Position numbers and translations under genes: made by a program. 64,000 bases of DNA from Christiangramia gaetbulicola (GTDB lineage: Bacteria; Bacteroidota; Bacteroidia; Flavobacteriales; Flavobacteriaceae): the NCBI RefSeq assembly GCF_003054225.1, contig NZ_QBKQ01000002.1, positions 186,001 through 250,000 on the forward strand, written 5' to 3'. The notes beneath the pieces are model-generated. The model saw only the letters and a program-made list of their open reading frames with translations. It searched no databases and had not been told where the DNA came from. Below are positions 17,518-27,333 of this stretch, piece after piece (within the stretch, counting starts at the first letter, position 1; every line of letters starts with the position of its first letter).

Positions 17518-19095
17518 ATGAAACCAAATATATATTCACGTAATTCTATAATTAGCCAGCTTAAGGCTACCTCCAAATGGCAGGTTATTGTGATAGGAGG
17601 AGGGGCTACAGGTTTAGGAATTGCTTTGGATAGTGTTACCCGTGGATATAAGACCTTGTTATTGGAACAGGTGGATTTTGCTAAAGGAACTTCCAGCCGC
17701 AGTACAAAATTGGTACATGGCGGAGTACGATATCTTGCGCAAGGTGATATAGGCCTTGTGATGGAGGCGCTTTACGAAAGAGGATTACTTTCTAAAAACG
17801 CTCCGCATTTAGTTGAAAACAGAACTTTCGTAATTCCAAATTATAGATGGTACGACGGTATTTACTACACTTTAGGGCTGAAAACTTATGATTTATTGGC
17901 CGGTAAATTGAGTCTGGGAAAATCAACACGTATCAGCAAAGAGGATACGCTCAAAAGATTACCCAATTTAAGGACAGATGGGCTACAGGGAGGAGTCATC
18001 TATAAAGATGGACAGTTCGATGATGCAAGACTGGCTATAAATATTGCCCAAACCTGTATAGAAAAAGGGGCGACGCTTTTAAACCATTTTAAAGTCACCG
18101 ATCTCCTGGAAAATAATGATGGTCACATTGCTGGTGTATCGGCCACAGATGCAGAGACCGGGGAATCTTACGAGATCGCAGCAGATCTGGTCATTAATGC
18201 CACCGGGGTTTTTGCTGATAATATCCTGAGGATGGAAGACCCCGATGCTAAAAAGACTATAGTTCCCAGCCAGGGAGTACATCTGGTTTTTGATAAATCT
18301 TTTCTACCGGGAGAAGATGCTATTATGATCCCAAAAACCGAAGATGGCAGGGTGCTTTTTGTAATTCCGTGGCATAATAAGGTTCTGGTAGGTACAACAG
18401 ATACCAATCTGGAAAGTGATAGTCTGGAGCCCCAACCATTGGAAAAAGAGGTTGATTTTATATTGAACACATTTAATAATTACAATGAAAAACAGGCTAC
18501 AAAGGCCGATATTAAAAGCATTTTTGCCGGTCTCAGACCTCTTGCTGCTCCAAAGGATAAATCTGAAAAGAGCAAAGAGATTTCGCGAAGTCATAAGATA
18601 ATTGTTTCAGATTCAGGATTGATCACCATTACAGGAGGAAAATGGACTACTTATAGAAAAATGGCTGAAGATACTATCAATAAAGCTATTGCCCTGGGTA
18701 AACTTCCTAAAAAGGAATGTAAAACTAAAGATCTGAAATTACACGGAGCTAGTGAGAATTATAAGAAAAACGGCCATTTACAATTCTATGGCAGTGACAG
18801 GAATATGATCGAAGAATTAATATCTGAAAAACCTGAATTAGGAGAAAAGCTGGATAAAAGATTGCCATTTGTAAAAGCTGAAGTTATCTGGGCGGTGCGA
18901 TATGAAATGGCCAGGACCGTTGAAGATGTGCTTGCCAGAAGAGTGAGGGCTTTATTTCTAGACGCTAAGGCGGCTATCGATATGGCACCAACCGTAGCCC
19001 ATTTAATAGCTGGAGAGTTAGGGAAAGATGATGCCTGGGAAAAGGAACAGATCCAAATATTTACAGGTATGGCCAGGCGCTATTCCTGTAGTTAA
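17518..19095 (+). CDS. glpD: FAD-dependent glycerol-3-phosphate dehydrogenase
   Basis: A 525-residue enzyme oxidising glycerol-3-phosphate to dihydroxyacetone phosphate and feeding electrons to the quinone pool. The N-terminal FAD fold is intact (IVIGGGATGLGIALD), followed by the family signature SSRSTKLVHGGVRYLAQGD and the late GLITITGGKWTTYRKMAED motif. The C-terminal helical domain (VRYEMARTVEDVLARRVRAL) is present. Length is normal. First gene of the glycerol operon, under the box at 17483 and facing glpR. Confidence 0.95.
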   Translation: MKPNIYSRNSIISQLKATSKWQVIVIGGGATGLGIALDSVTRGYKTLLLEQVDFAKGTSSRSTKLVHGGVRYLAQGDIGLVMEALYERGLLSKNAPHLVENRTFVIPNYRWYDGIYYTLGLKTYDLLAGKLSLGKSTRISKEDTLKRLPNLRTDGLQGGVIYKDGQFDDARLAINIAQTCIEKGATLLNHFKVTDLLENNDGHIAGVSATDAETGESYEIAADLVINATGVFADNILRMEDPDAKKTIVPSQGVHLVFDKSFLPGEDAIMIPKTEDGRVLFVIPWHNKVLVGTTDTNLESDSLEPQPLEKEVDFILNTFNNYNEKQATKADIKSIFAGLRPLAAPKDKSEKSKEISRSHKIIVSDSGLITITGGKWTTYRKMAEDTINKAIALGKLPKKECKTKDLKLHGASENYKKNGHLQFYGSDRNMIEELISEKPELGEKLDKRLPFVKAEVIWAVRYEMARTVEDVLARRVRALFLDAKAAIDMAPTVAHLIAGELGKDDAWEKEQIQIFTGMARRYSCS

Positions 19096-19156
19096 AGAGA
19101 TTTCTTAAATTAATAACCGGTTTCTGTTCATTTACAGAGCCTTAATTCAAATTTCT

Positions 19157-20650
19157 ATGGAACAATATATTTTAGCTTTAGACCAGGGGACTACCAGTTC
19201 CCGGGCAATTGTTTTCGATAAGAAAGGATGTATCGTATCTATAGCACAAAAAGAATTCAGGCAGCATTTCCCAAAGCCGGGTTGGGTGGAACACGATCCA
19301 GATGAGATCTGGGCAACCCAGGCAGGAGTAGCTGCTGAGGCGACCACTAAAAAAGGACTTAACGGAAAAAATATTGCAGCGATCGGGATCACCAACCAAA
19401 GGGAAACCGTTGTAGTTTGGGATCGGAAAACAGGAAAAGCAGTCTATAATGCCATCGTTTGGCAGGATAAACGTACGGCAGATTATTGCGAAAAATTGAA
19501 GAAGAACGGTGATGGAGAAATGATCAGGGAAAAGACCGGACTGGTCATCGATGCATATTTCTCCGGAACCAAGGTTCAGTGGATCCTGGATAATGTGGAA
19601 GGAGTAAGAGAAAGAGCAGAGGCTGGTGAACTTGCCCTGGGTACTATAGACAGTTGGATCATCTGGAATTTCACTAAAGGTGATCTTCATGTTACAGATG
19701 TGACTAATGCTTCTCGTACTTTACTTTTCAATATTAATACCATGGAATGGGATGATGAACTCCTCAAATTCTTCAATATCCCAAGAAGTATGTTGCCAGA
19801 GGTAAAGGATTCCAGTGAAATTTATGGCATCACCAAGACCACTGTTTTCGCTTCGAAAATTCCTATTGCCGGTATTGCCGGAGACCAGATGGCAGCTTTG
19901 TTCGGCCAGATGTGTACTAAGAAAGGAATGGTTAAAAGTACTTATGGTACCGGCTGTTTTATGTTGATGAACATAGGGAAGAAACCTATTTTCTCAAAAA
20001 ACAATCTTTTAACCACTGTGGCCTGGAGAATAAACGGAAAAACTCAATACGCCCTTGAGGGAAGTATTTTCATAGGTGGAGCCGTGGTACAGTGGTTGCG
20101 GGACGGACTCGGAATCATAAGAAGATCGTCAGATGTGGAATGGCTGGCGGCTTCAGTAGATAATACAGGCGGAGTTTATTTTATTCCGTCTTTCGTGGGT
20201 CTCGGTGCACCATACTGGAATCAAAAAGCGCAGGGAACAATTTTCGGAATAAGCCGTGGAACCACAGATGCACATATTGCCAGGGCATCGGTTGAAGCCA
20301 TTGCATACCAAATTATGGATATTTTAAAAGCAATGCAGGCAGATTCGGAGATTCAGATCAAAGAAGTTAGAGTAGATGGAGGTGCAGCAGTGAACGATAC
20401 TTTGATGCAGTTCCAGGCAGATGTCCTTGACTCAATAACCATAAGGCCTAAGATCACTGAAACCACTGCGTTGGGAGCTGCTTATCTTGCGGGTCTGGCA
20501 GTTGGTTTCTGGGATAGTCAGGAGCAGATTCAGGAGATGTGGCAGGAGGAAATACGCTTTGATCCGGTGATAGAAAGAGAAGATATTCAAGGGAAAATAG
20601 ATGGATGGTACAGGGCAGTTAAAGCACTGGAACACTGGACAACCCTCTAA
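19157..20650 (+). CDS. glpK: Glycerol kinase
   Basis: A 497-residue FGGY-family kinase that phosphorylates glycerol to glycerol-3-phosphate. The N-terminus [20 protein letters not shown] is the family hallmark; later [25 protein letters not shown] and [20 protein letters not shown] complete the ATP and glycerol sites. Full length. It lies 61 bp after glpD and 16 bp before glpF. It works with GlpF (uptake) and GlpD (oxidation). Confidence 0.96.
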   Translation: MEQYILALDQGTTSSRAIVFDKKGCIVSIAQKEFRQHFPKPGWVEHDPDEIWATQAGVAAEATTKKGLNGKNIAAIGITNQRETVVVWDRKTGKAVYNAIVWQDKRTADYCEKLKKNGDGEMIREKTGLVIDAYFSGTKVQWILDNVEGVRERAEAGELALGTIDSWIIWNFTKGDLHVTDVTNASRTLLFNINTMEWDDELLKFFNIPRSMLPEVKDSSEIYGITKTTVFASKIPIAGIAGDQMAALFGQMCTKKGMVKSTYGTGCFMLMNIGKKPIFSKNNLLTTVAWRINGKTQYALEGSIFIGGAVVQWLRDGLGIIRRSSDVEWLAASVDNTGGVYFIPSFVGLGAPYWNQKAQGTIFGISRGTTDAHIARASVEAIAYQIMDILKAMQADSEIQIKEVRVDGGAAVNDTLMQFQADVLDSITIRPKITETTALGAAYLAGLAVGFWDSQEQIQEMWQEEIRFDPVIEREDIQGKIDGWYRAVKALEHWTTL

Positions 20651-20666
20651 AATAAATTCTCAAAAC

Positions 20667-21395
20667 ATGACTCCATTCGTAGCTGAAATCCTGGGAACCG
20701 GTATATTGATCCTTTTAGGAGGAGGAAACGTGGCCAATGACATTCTAAATAAAACCAAGGGAAATGGAGGTGGCTGGATTAGTATTACCACCGCCTGGGG
20801 ACTTGCGGTATTTGCGGGAGTTGTGGTTGCCGGTCCATATAGCGGCGCCCATATTAACCCAGCGGTATCCATTGGTCTCGCCCTGGCAGGTTTGTTTCCC
20901 TGGGCTGAAGTTCCTACATATATCGCTGCCCAAATGATTGGTGCCATGCTCGGATCTTTCCTGGTGTATGCCATGTATAAAGATCATTTTGATGCTACCG
21001 AAAATGGAAATCTTAAAAGAGCTGTTTTTTGCACAGAACCTGCTATTCCTAATAATTTTAGGAATATCCTCAGTGAAATAATCGGGACTTTTGTCCTTCT
21101 TTTCTGTGTATTTTATTTTTCTGAAGCCGAGATCAACGATAGTTCTGGTACGACGGTAGGATTAGGTTCGATCGGGGCAATTCCTGTTGCATTCGTGGTT
21201 TGGGGAATAGGTCTTTCTTTGGGAGGTACTACAGGTTATGCGATCAACCCGGCAAGAGACCTGGGGCCAAGGATCATGCATGCTATTCTACCAATAAAAG
21301 GGAAAATTGACAGTGGCTGGAGTTACTCCTGGATACCTATCGTAGGCCCTATAATTGGTGCTTCAATGGCCGCGGTATTATTTATGATACTATGA
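20667..21395 (+). CDS. glpF: Glycerol uptake facilitator (aquaglyceroporin)
   Basis: A 242-residue MIP-family channel with both NPA motifs (GAHINPAVS and GYAINPARDLGPR) and six transmembrane helices. The Arg and following Asp after the second NPA are the aquaglyceroporin type, favouring glycerol over water only. The frame extends 22 codons upstream into glpK, but the ATG at 20667 (MTPFVAEILGTGILILLGGG) is the right start because MIP proteins begin just so. Last gene of the operon. Confidence 0.93.
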   Translation: MTPFVAEILGTGILILLGGGNVANDILNKTKGNGGGWISITTAWGLAVFAGVVVAGPYSGAHINPAVSIGLALAGLFPWAEVPTYIAAQMIGAMLGSFLVYAMYKDHFDATENGNLKRAVFCTEPAIPNNFRNILSEIIGTFVLLFCVFYFSEAEINDSSGTTVGLGSIGAIPVAFVVWGIGLSLGGTTGYAINPARDLGPRIMHAILPIKGKIDSGWSYSWIPIVGPIIGASMAAVLFMIL

Positions 21396-21464
21396 TTTAT
21401 ATGGGCTGATTGAAAGGTTCCCAAAGCTACCTCTTTAGTGGTTTCTTTTAGATTAAAAATGAAT

Positions 21465-22616
21465 TTATTCTGTGATCAAAGGAAAAGTCCCTTTAGTTAA
21501 AAACCGGGCATCTTCCTCAAAGTCTTCACCATTCTTAATTATCGTAAATCCGTTAAATGTATCGCCAGTAATTACTTCTCTTCGGCTAAATGAATATTCG
21601 CCGTTTGATTGATCTTCCAGCAATAGAACATAATTCCTATCTTCCATGGAAACCACGCTGTTTTCTGGAAGAGCTTTTTGCCTGCTTTCATTGGTAATGA
21701 TCTCTGCCTGCACGAACATTCCTGTAGCAAGCTTGCTTTTCGCTTCTTCATCTTTAAAATGACCGTGTACCTTTACCGTTCTCTTTTGTCCGTCTATAGA
21801 GGTTCCTACAAGATGCACCAGTCCTTCAAGAGTGTCTGACTGCGCTTCGGGGATCATGAATTTAATTTCCTGATCTTTTTCAAGTTTCATTATATCTTTT
21901 TCAAATACATCCAGTTCAAGATGCAGGTGATCCCGGTCTATGATTTCCATGAGCGGAGTAGATGAGCTAACATACATACCATTATTGATATTCATTTTTG
22001 TGATGCCTCCAGAAATGGGAGCATAGATTCTAATCACCGAAGAAATATTGCCATTTTCGATCGCTACAGGATTCAGATTCAGCATTTTCAATTTTTCCTT
22101 AAGGGCATTATATTTTGAAAGGTTGCGTTTATAATCGCTTTCGGCCTTCAGGTAATTTTTTTCTGAAGTGATATTTTCATCCATAAGGGTTTTTTGGCGT
22201 TCATATTCAGATCTTAAATATTTCATTTGTTCCATCGCATCCAGGTAATCCTGTTGCATCTGTATGTATTCTGGATTCTCCAGGCTTAGTAGAAATTGCC
22301 CTTTTTTTACTTCATCGCCTACGAGCAAAGGAGCTTGCTTCACATAGCCGCTCGTATAGGAGTTTATCATAGCTTTATTTTCTGGTGGAACATCGATTAT
22401 ACCCGTAGCCTGAACAGTTAGAGGGAACATCATTTCCTGCATTTTCCCCAATTCCATTTCACTGCTTTCAAATTGCTTAAGGCTAAGGCTTATTCCCCCA
22501 TTCTTCTTTATTTCTTCAGGCTGGTCGTTTCCGCTATCTCCTTCAGAATTTCCGCAGGAGAAAAATAAGAGAAGCAGAGGAAATATAAGTATAGGTTTAA
22601 GGATATATCTATTCAT
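21465..22616 (-). CDS. RND efflux periplasmic adaptor (CusB/CzcB-like)
   Basis: A 383-residue membrane-fusion protein with a lipoprotein signal (LLLLFFSC, about residue 21). The order is lipoyl half (GYVKQAPLLVGDEVKKGQ), alpha-hairpin (QQDYLDAMEQMKYLRSEYER, then KNYLKAESDYKRNLSK), second lipoyl half (IRIYAPISGGITKMNINNG), and beta-barrel (DIMKLEKDQEIKFMI). It couples the RND pump encoded 9 bp upstream to its channel domain. No Met-rich copper-binding stretch is visible. Confidence 0.88.
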   Translation of the reverse strand: MNRYILKPILIFPLLLLFFSCGNSEGDSGNDQPEEIKKNGGISLSLKQFESSEMELGKMQEMMFPLTVQATGIIDVPPENKAMINSYTSGYVKQAPLLVGDEVKKGQFLLSLENPEYIQMQQDYLDAMEQMKYLRSEYERQKTLMDENITSEKNYLKAESDYKRNLSKYNALKEKLKMLNLNPVAIENGNISSVIRIYAPISGGITKMNINNGMYVSSSTPLMEIIDRDHLHLELDVFEKDIMKLEKDQEIKFMIPEAQSDTLEGLVHLVGTSIDGQKRTVKVHGHFKDEEAKSKLATGMFVQAEIITNESRQKALPENSVVSMEDRNYVLLLEDQSNGEYSFSRREVITGDTFNGFTIIKNGEDFEEDARFLTKGTFPLITE

Positions 22617-22625
22617 AAATCGTGA

Positions 22626-25600
22626 TTATAGCGTTAGATAATTTAACTGCAATATGGTTTGATTGTACTCATTCAGATTCTCATAATAAGAGAGGATGAT
22701 CTGGTATGAGCTTTCCAGGCTTTGGATGTACTCAAAATAATCGATCTCTCCATTCTTATAGCTCAAATTAGCTGTTTTTATGATCTCTTCAGAAAGTGCT
22801 TTTCCTTCATTTTCATAATATTTAAGCGCCTCCTCGTGTTTGTTCAAAAGTTGTAAAAGCTGGTTATATTCTGAATTCAGCCGGATCTTATAATCGCTGC
22901 TTTCGTATTCAGCAGCCTGCCTGGCAATATTAGCGGCCTTTATTTTGGAAGAATTTCCGAAGAATAACAATGGAACATGAATTCCCACCTGGTAACCTTG
23001 TAAGGGATCCTGTACCACATCATTGTTCCACCGAAAATAAGTTAGACTGATATCTGGTAATAAGTTCTGTTTTTCAAGGCTTGCCTCGGCCTGAAAATAC
23101 CGGTTTCTGGAGTCATAAAAATCCAGGCCTGGATTATTTTCGATTCCCAGGCTGGTCATGCTTAACTTTTCCAGGCTAACCTTTTCTATAAGTATATCTG
23201 TGTCGCTATTAATTAATGCTTTCAGTTTTTCATGTGATATATTCTGGTCATTTCTTGCCTGTTTAAGCTCTGTCTCCAGTTGTTTCTGTTTCGACCTCGC
23301 AGTGATCTTTTCCAGGTAATTGGTCTCTCCCAGCTCGAACCTTCTTTTCGCGGCATAGGCAAATTTCTGATATAAACTATCCAGCTCTTCCAGCACCGAG
23401 ATCCTGGCTTTCTCATATTGAATTTCATAATAGACCTGGGCGATCTCCTGTTTCAATTGAAGTTCCTTCACGCGATAGTTACTCTGCTGCTGTTCGAACA
23501 GGCTTTTATTTACTTTTTTCCTGGCGAAATAAAGCGTTGGGAAATTAAATAGTTGCTTCACACCAAATACATCCAGGGTTTCTTCGTTCGCCCGGTTGCT
23601 TTCATCGGTACCAAAATAAGCTTCTGTTTTATCGAAAGTAAACGCGCTGCCAATCTGAGCGTCTGCTTCATCAACTCTTAAAGAAGAGGCCTTGAGTCCG
23701 GCATTATTCTCTATGGCCAATGCCTGAAGATCTTCAACCGTATGTATGGTCTTTACTTCTGTTTCCTGGGAAAAACCACTGAAACCTACGAGGAGTAATA
23801 TTATGGTTAGAGGCTTTATTCTGGATTTACTATCCATATTCTTTTCGCTTTCTTCTTTACTGAAAATAGAATAGATCACCGGCAAGACAATTAAAGTAAG
23901 CAGGGTAGAGGTGATCAATCCGCCAATCACCACGGTTGCTAAAGGACGTTGAACTTCTGCGCCGGCACTGGTAGAAACTGCCATAGGCAAAAATCCCAGA
24001 GCTGCTGCAGAAGCCGTTAATAATACGGCTCTTAACCTGTCTTGCGCACCATTCACAATGAGTTCATCACTTTTCTTAATCCCTTTTTTCTGTAATCCTT
24101 TAAAGTGTTCTATGAGTACAATTCCGTTTAGAACCGCGATCCCAAAGAGGGCTATAAAACCAACTCCAGCGGAGATACTGAAGGGCATTCCACGTATCCA
24201 AAGCAAAAGAATCCCTCCAACGGCTGCTAATGGGATTGCTGAAAATATCATAATGGCTTCCCTGAAGGTTCCGAACGCAAAATATAGCAGGATAAAAATG
24301 AGAATAAGAGCAATAGGAACAGCTACTTTTAACCTGGCAGTGGCGCTTTGCAGATTTTCAAATTGGCCGCCATAGGTAATACGGTAACCCGAAGGCAAAG
24401 TGATATTAGCATCAACTAATTTTTTGATCTGGTTTACGACAGTTTGGAGATCGCTTTCCCTAACATTAACCCCGACCACGATTCGCCTTTGTGTGTTATC
24501 CCTTGATATTTTTGCGGCACCCTTTTGATAGGTAATATCTGCTAGTTCACTCAGCGGGACTTTTTCTCCCGATGGAGTATCTACGTAAAGGTTCTTTAAA
24601 TTCGAAATATCTTTTCTATTCTCTTTTTGAAGCCTAAGGACCATATCGAAACGTTTTTCTCCTTCGAAAACGCTACCCATAGTCTCTCCTGCAAAGCCCA
24701 TGGTAATGATCTTATTCAGGTCTGCGATGTTAAGTCCGTAGCGGGCGATCTTTTTCCTATCGTATTTCACGTTCATCTGTGGCAGGCCTACGATCTTTTC
24801 AACTGTTATATCTGAAGCTCCTTTCACGTCCTTGATAAGGGTTTTTATTTCCTGTGCTCTTGAGTTCAGGATTTCCAAGTTCTCTCCGAAAATCTTTATG
24901 GCGATATCTGCCCGTACCCCGGTAATAAGTTCATTAAAACGCATTTCTATGGGCTGGGTAAATTCAATTTCCATCCCGGGAATTACCGAGAGCGCTTTTT
25001 TAAATTCATCGGCCAGTTCATCTTTAGTTTCAGCAGAGACCCATTCATCTTTTGGTTTAAGTGAAATAATAACATCGCTTTCCTCCATAGACATGGGATC
25101 TGTAGGAACTTCGGCCGCTCCAATTCTACTAACCACCTGGTCTACTTCCGGAAAACTATCCCTTAAGATATTTTCTATCCTGGTTGTTATCTCTATGGTT
25201 TGAGATAGAGAAGTTCCTGTTTTCAGAACCGGCTGTATCACAAAATCTCCTTCATCTAACTGCGGAATAAATTCGCCACCCATTCTGCTAAAGATAAACC
25301 CGGTCACAATAAGTAGTAATGCTGCTATTCCCAGGACAAGTTTTTTTCTGCCCAATGCCCAGTAAATAGAAGGTTTATAGATCCGGTTCAGAAATCGAAT
25401 AAGTCTAACTGAAATATTCTTATCTGATGGCTCTTTAGATTTTAAAAATATTGCCGAGGCTACCGGGACATAGGTCAAACATAGGATCATGGCACCTATC
25501 AAGGCAAAACTGAAGGTGAGAGCCATGGGCCGGAACATTTTCCCTTCTACACCACTTAGGGACAGAATAGGGATAAAAACGATAAGGATAATTAACTGTC

Positions 25601-26966
25601 CGAAAATCGCTGAATTCATCATATGAGAAGAACTTTCAAACGTGATCCGGTCCTTTAAATGATGTATCTCGTGTTTTTCCAGGCCTTCATATTCCTTTTG
25701 TTTGCTAGTCATCTTGTAGGCTGTGTATTCAACGATGATCACTGCACCATCGATGATGATCCCGAAATCTATAGCTCCCAGGCTCATTAAATTGGCATCT
25801 ATACCGAAGAGATACATCATGGAAAGCGCAAAAAGCAAACACAGAGGAATGACCGATGCTACTACCAGCCCGGACCTTAAGTTTCCTAAAAGAAGAACGA
25901 CCACGAAAATGACGATAAGACAACCAAAGATCAGGTTTTCAGCGATCGTGAATGTAGTTCTGCCAATTAATTCGCTTCGATCTAAAAAAGGCTTGATAAC
26001 AACTCCCTCGGGAAGAGATTCGGAGATTTCATTTACCCTTTCTTTTACATCCTCAATTACTTTATTGGAATTTGCCCCTTTCAGCATCATGACCTGTCCC
26101 AACACGGTTTCACCTTTTCCATTTGCGGTTATAGCCCCGAAACGAGTAGCATTACCAAAGCCTACTTCAGCAATATCCTTTACATAGACCGGTACTCCTT
26201 CCTCATTTTGCACAACAATATTCCTGATATCATCCAACGAGGTCACCCGCCCTTGTCCTCTTATGAAATAAGCCTGATTTACCTTTTCAATATATCCGCC
26301 ACCTGCGACACTATTATTATTTTGGAGAGCTGCAAAAACCTTGGAAATGGAGATATCCATCGCGTTAAGTTTCCTTGTATTTATGGCTACCTCATATTCC
26401 TTAACGTATCCACCCCAGGCATTGATCTCTACTACGCCTTTAATTCCTGAGAGTTGTCTCTTTACGATCCAGTCCTGAATAGTTCTTAGATCTTCAGCAT
26501 TGTAACGATCTTCGTAACCGGGTTTGGTGTCCAAAGTGTATTGATAGATCTCGCCCAGTCCCGTGGTTATTGGTCCCATTTGAGGTTTCCCAAAGCCTTC
26601 AGGGATCTCTTCTGAAGCAGACTTGATCTTCTCTGCAATGAGTTGCCGAGGCAGGTAGGTGCCGAGACTTTCCTCGAACACAATGGTCACCACGGAGATC
26701 CCAAATTTTGAAACTGAGCGAATTTCCTTAACTCCGGGTAAATTTGCCATTTCAAGTTCGATAGGATAGGTGATATACTGCTCCATATCCTGGGTAGAAA
26801 GGTTCTGAGAAGTGGTGATTACCTGCACCTGGTTGTTGGTAACGTCTGGTACTGCGCCTATTGGGATCTGTGAAAGAGAGTAGACCCCAAAACCAATGAT
26901 AAAGACCGTAAAGAGCAGTATTATTAATTTATGGGTGATACTAAACTTTATGATTCGGTCAAGCAT
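22626..26966 (-). CDS. Heavy-metal RND pump fused to a TolC-like channel
   Basis: A 1446-residue fusion. Residues 1 to about 1040 are a CusA/CzcA-type RND pump (FSITHKLIILLFTVFIIGFG at the N-terminus; helix 4 reads AIDFGIIIDGAVIIVEY). The DFG/DGAV pattern is that of divalent-cation (Co/Zn/Cd/Ni) exporters rather than Cu/Ag ones. From residue 1044 a signal-peptide-like stretch begins (MDSKSRIKPLTIILLLVG), then about 400 residues of TolC-type helices (IENNAGLKASSLRVDEADAQ, then SYKNGEIDYFEYIQSLESSY). Such fusions occur in Bacteroidota. Co-transcribed with the adaptor gene. Metal choice is inference. Confidence 0.9.
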   Translation of the reverse strand: MLDRIIKFSITHKLIILLFTVFIIGFGVYSLSQIPIGAVPDVTNNQVQVITTSQNLSTQDMEQYITYPIELEMANLPGVKEIRSVSKFGISVVTIVFEESLGTYLPRQLIAEKIKSASEEIPEGFGKPQMGPITTGLGEIYQYTLDTKPGYEDRYNAEDLRTIQDWIVKRQLSGIKGVVEINAWGGYVKEYEVAINTRKLNAMDISISKVFAALQNNNSVAGGGYIEKVNQAYFIRGQGRVTSLDDIRNIVVQNEEGVPVYVKDIAEVGFGNATRFGAITANGKGETVLGQVMMLKGANSNKVIEDVKERVNEISESLPEGVVIKPFLDRSELIGRTTFTIAENLIFGCLIVIFVVVLLLGNLRSGLVVASVIPLCLLFALSMMYLFGIDANLMSLGAIDFGIIIDGAVIIVEYTAYKMTSKQKEYEGLEKHEIHHLKDRITFESSSHMMNSAIFGQLIILIVFIPILSLSGVEGKMFRPMALTFSFALIGAMILCLTYVPVASAIFLKSKEPSDKNISVRLIRFLNRIYKPSIYWALGRKKLVLGIAALLLIVTGFIFSRMGGEFIPQLDEGDFVIQPVLKTGTSLSQTIEITTRIENILRDSFPEVDQVVSRIGAAEVPTDPMSMEESDVIISLKPKDEWVSAETKDELADEFKKALSVIPGMEIEFTQPIEMRFNELITGVRADIAIKIFGENLEILNSRAQEIKTLIKDVKGASDITVEKIVGLPQMNVKYDRKKIARYGLNIADLNKIITMGFAGETMGSVFEGEKRFDMVLRLQKENRKDISNLKNLYVDTPSGEKVPLSELADITYQKGAAKISRDNTQRRIVVGVNVRESDLQTVVNQIKKLVDANITLPSGYRITYGGQFENLQSATARLKVAVPIALILIFILLYFAFGTFREAIMIFSAIPLAAVGGILLLWIRGMPFSISAGVGFIALFGIAVLNGIVLIEHFKGLQKKGIKKSDELIVNGAQDRLRAVLLTASAAALGFLPMAVSTSAGAEVQRPLATVVIGGLITSTLLTLIVLPVIYSIFSKEESEKNMDSKSRIKPLTIILLLVGFSGFSQETEVKTIHTVEDLQALAIENNAGLKASSLRVDEADAQIGSAFTFDKTEAYFGTDESNRANEETLDVFGVKQLFNFPTLYFARKKVNKSLFEQQQSNYRVKELQLKQEIAQVYYEIQYEKARISVLEELDSLYQKFAYAAKRRFELGETNYLEKITARSKQKQLETELKQARNDQNISHEKLKALINSDTDILIEKVSLEKLSMTSLGIENNPGLDFYDSRNRYFQAEASLEKQNLLPDISLTYFRWNNDVVQDPLQGYQVGIHVPLLFFGNSSKIKAANIARQAAEYESSDYKIRLNSEYNQLLQLLNKHEEALKYYENEGKALSEEIIKTANLSYKNGEIDYFEYIQSLESSYQIILSYYENLNEYNQTILQLNYLTL

Positions 26967-27125
26967 AGGTTGGTTTATAGGTGCTTAATGATCTTCCTGT
27001 TTCTTTAAAAATATTGAATTCTGAGATAAGAATAGGTAAAATACCAAAATTTGCGCTCGAAATGAATCTAGTTAATCAAGAAAGAATCATCTGAGGTGAA
27101 ATTATATTCTACCTGATTTTTGTAA

Positions 27126-27158
27126 ATAAAAAAGCCTCACATTATTTTGTGAGGCTTT
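27126..27158 (-). terminator. Terminator shared in sequence with the tRNA-Pro terminator
   Basis: An 11-bp stem (AAAGCCTCACA at 27131-27141 with 27148-27158) and a T-rich tail on the minus strand. The first 20 bases (27126-27145) are identical to 33832-33851, the terminator after tRNA-Pro. Confidence 0.7.
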
Positions 27159-27161
27159 AAG

Positions 27162-27243
27162 TCGGTGTTTCAAAACGCGAACCTGATTCCATTTTTCTTG
27201 CTAACAATGATGTTTCAAAATTTCCTTTTCAAAAGGTCACCGA
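27162..27243 (-). pseudogene. Probable decayed tRNA gene (tRNA-Pro-like)
   Basis: On the minus strand this 82-bp stretch ends next to a terminator that is a 20-base copy of the tRNA-Pro one. Its 3' part aligns without gaps to the T-arm and acceptor of tRNA-Pro: about 20 of 30 bases match, including eight in a row, CGAACCTG on the plus strand. TCGGTG/CACCGA at the two ends can still pair like an acceptor stem. No proper anticodon arm can be drawn. Read as a dead duplicate; a chance resemblance is possible. The remaining gap up to 27333 shows nothing else. Confidence 0.4.
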
Positions 27244-27333
27244 ATCGGCCACAAATAACCTTTAAGGTGATTTGAAAGGCTGGAATCTCACTCCTACAAA
27301 TAAGTTTTAATATTAATTAGAATGATGTCAATC

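Noticed and set aside
19178-19690. 170-codon minus-strand frame inside glpK
   Set aside because: Antisense shadow of a strongly conserved kinase; no start context and no domain.
25723-26187. 154-codon plus-strand frame inside the metal pump gene
   Set aside because: It is antisense to a well-conserved RND domain and its translation is low-complexity Ser/Thr/Ile-rich text typical of a shadow frame.
21465-26966. Copper/silver (Cus) efflux system
   Set aside because: The helix-4 motif DFGIIIDGAV is the divalent-cation kind, and the adaptor lacks a Met-rich copper site.
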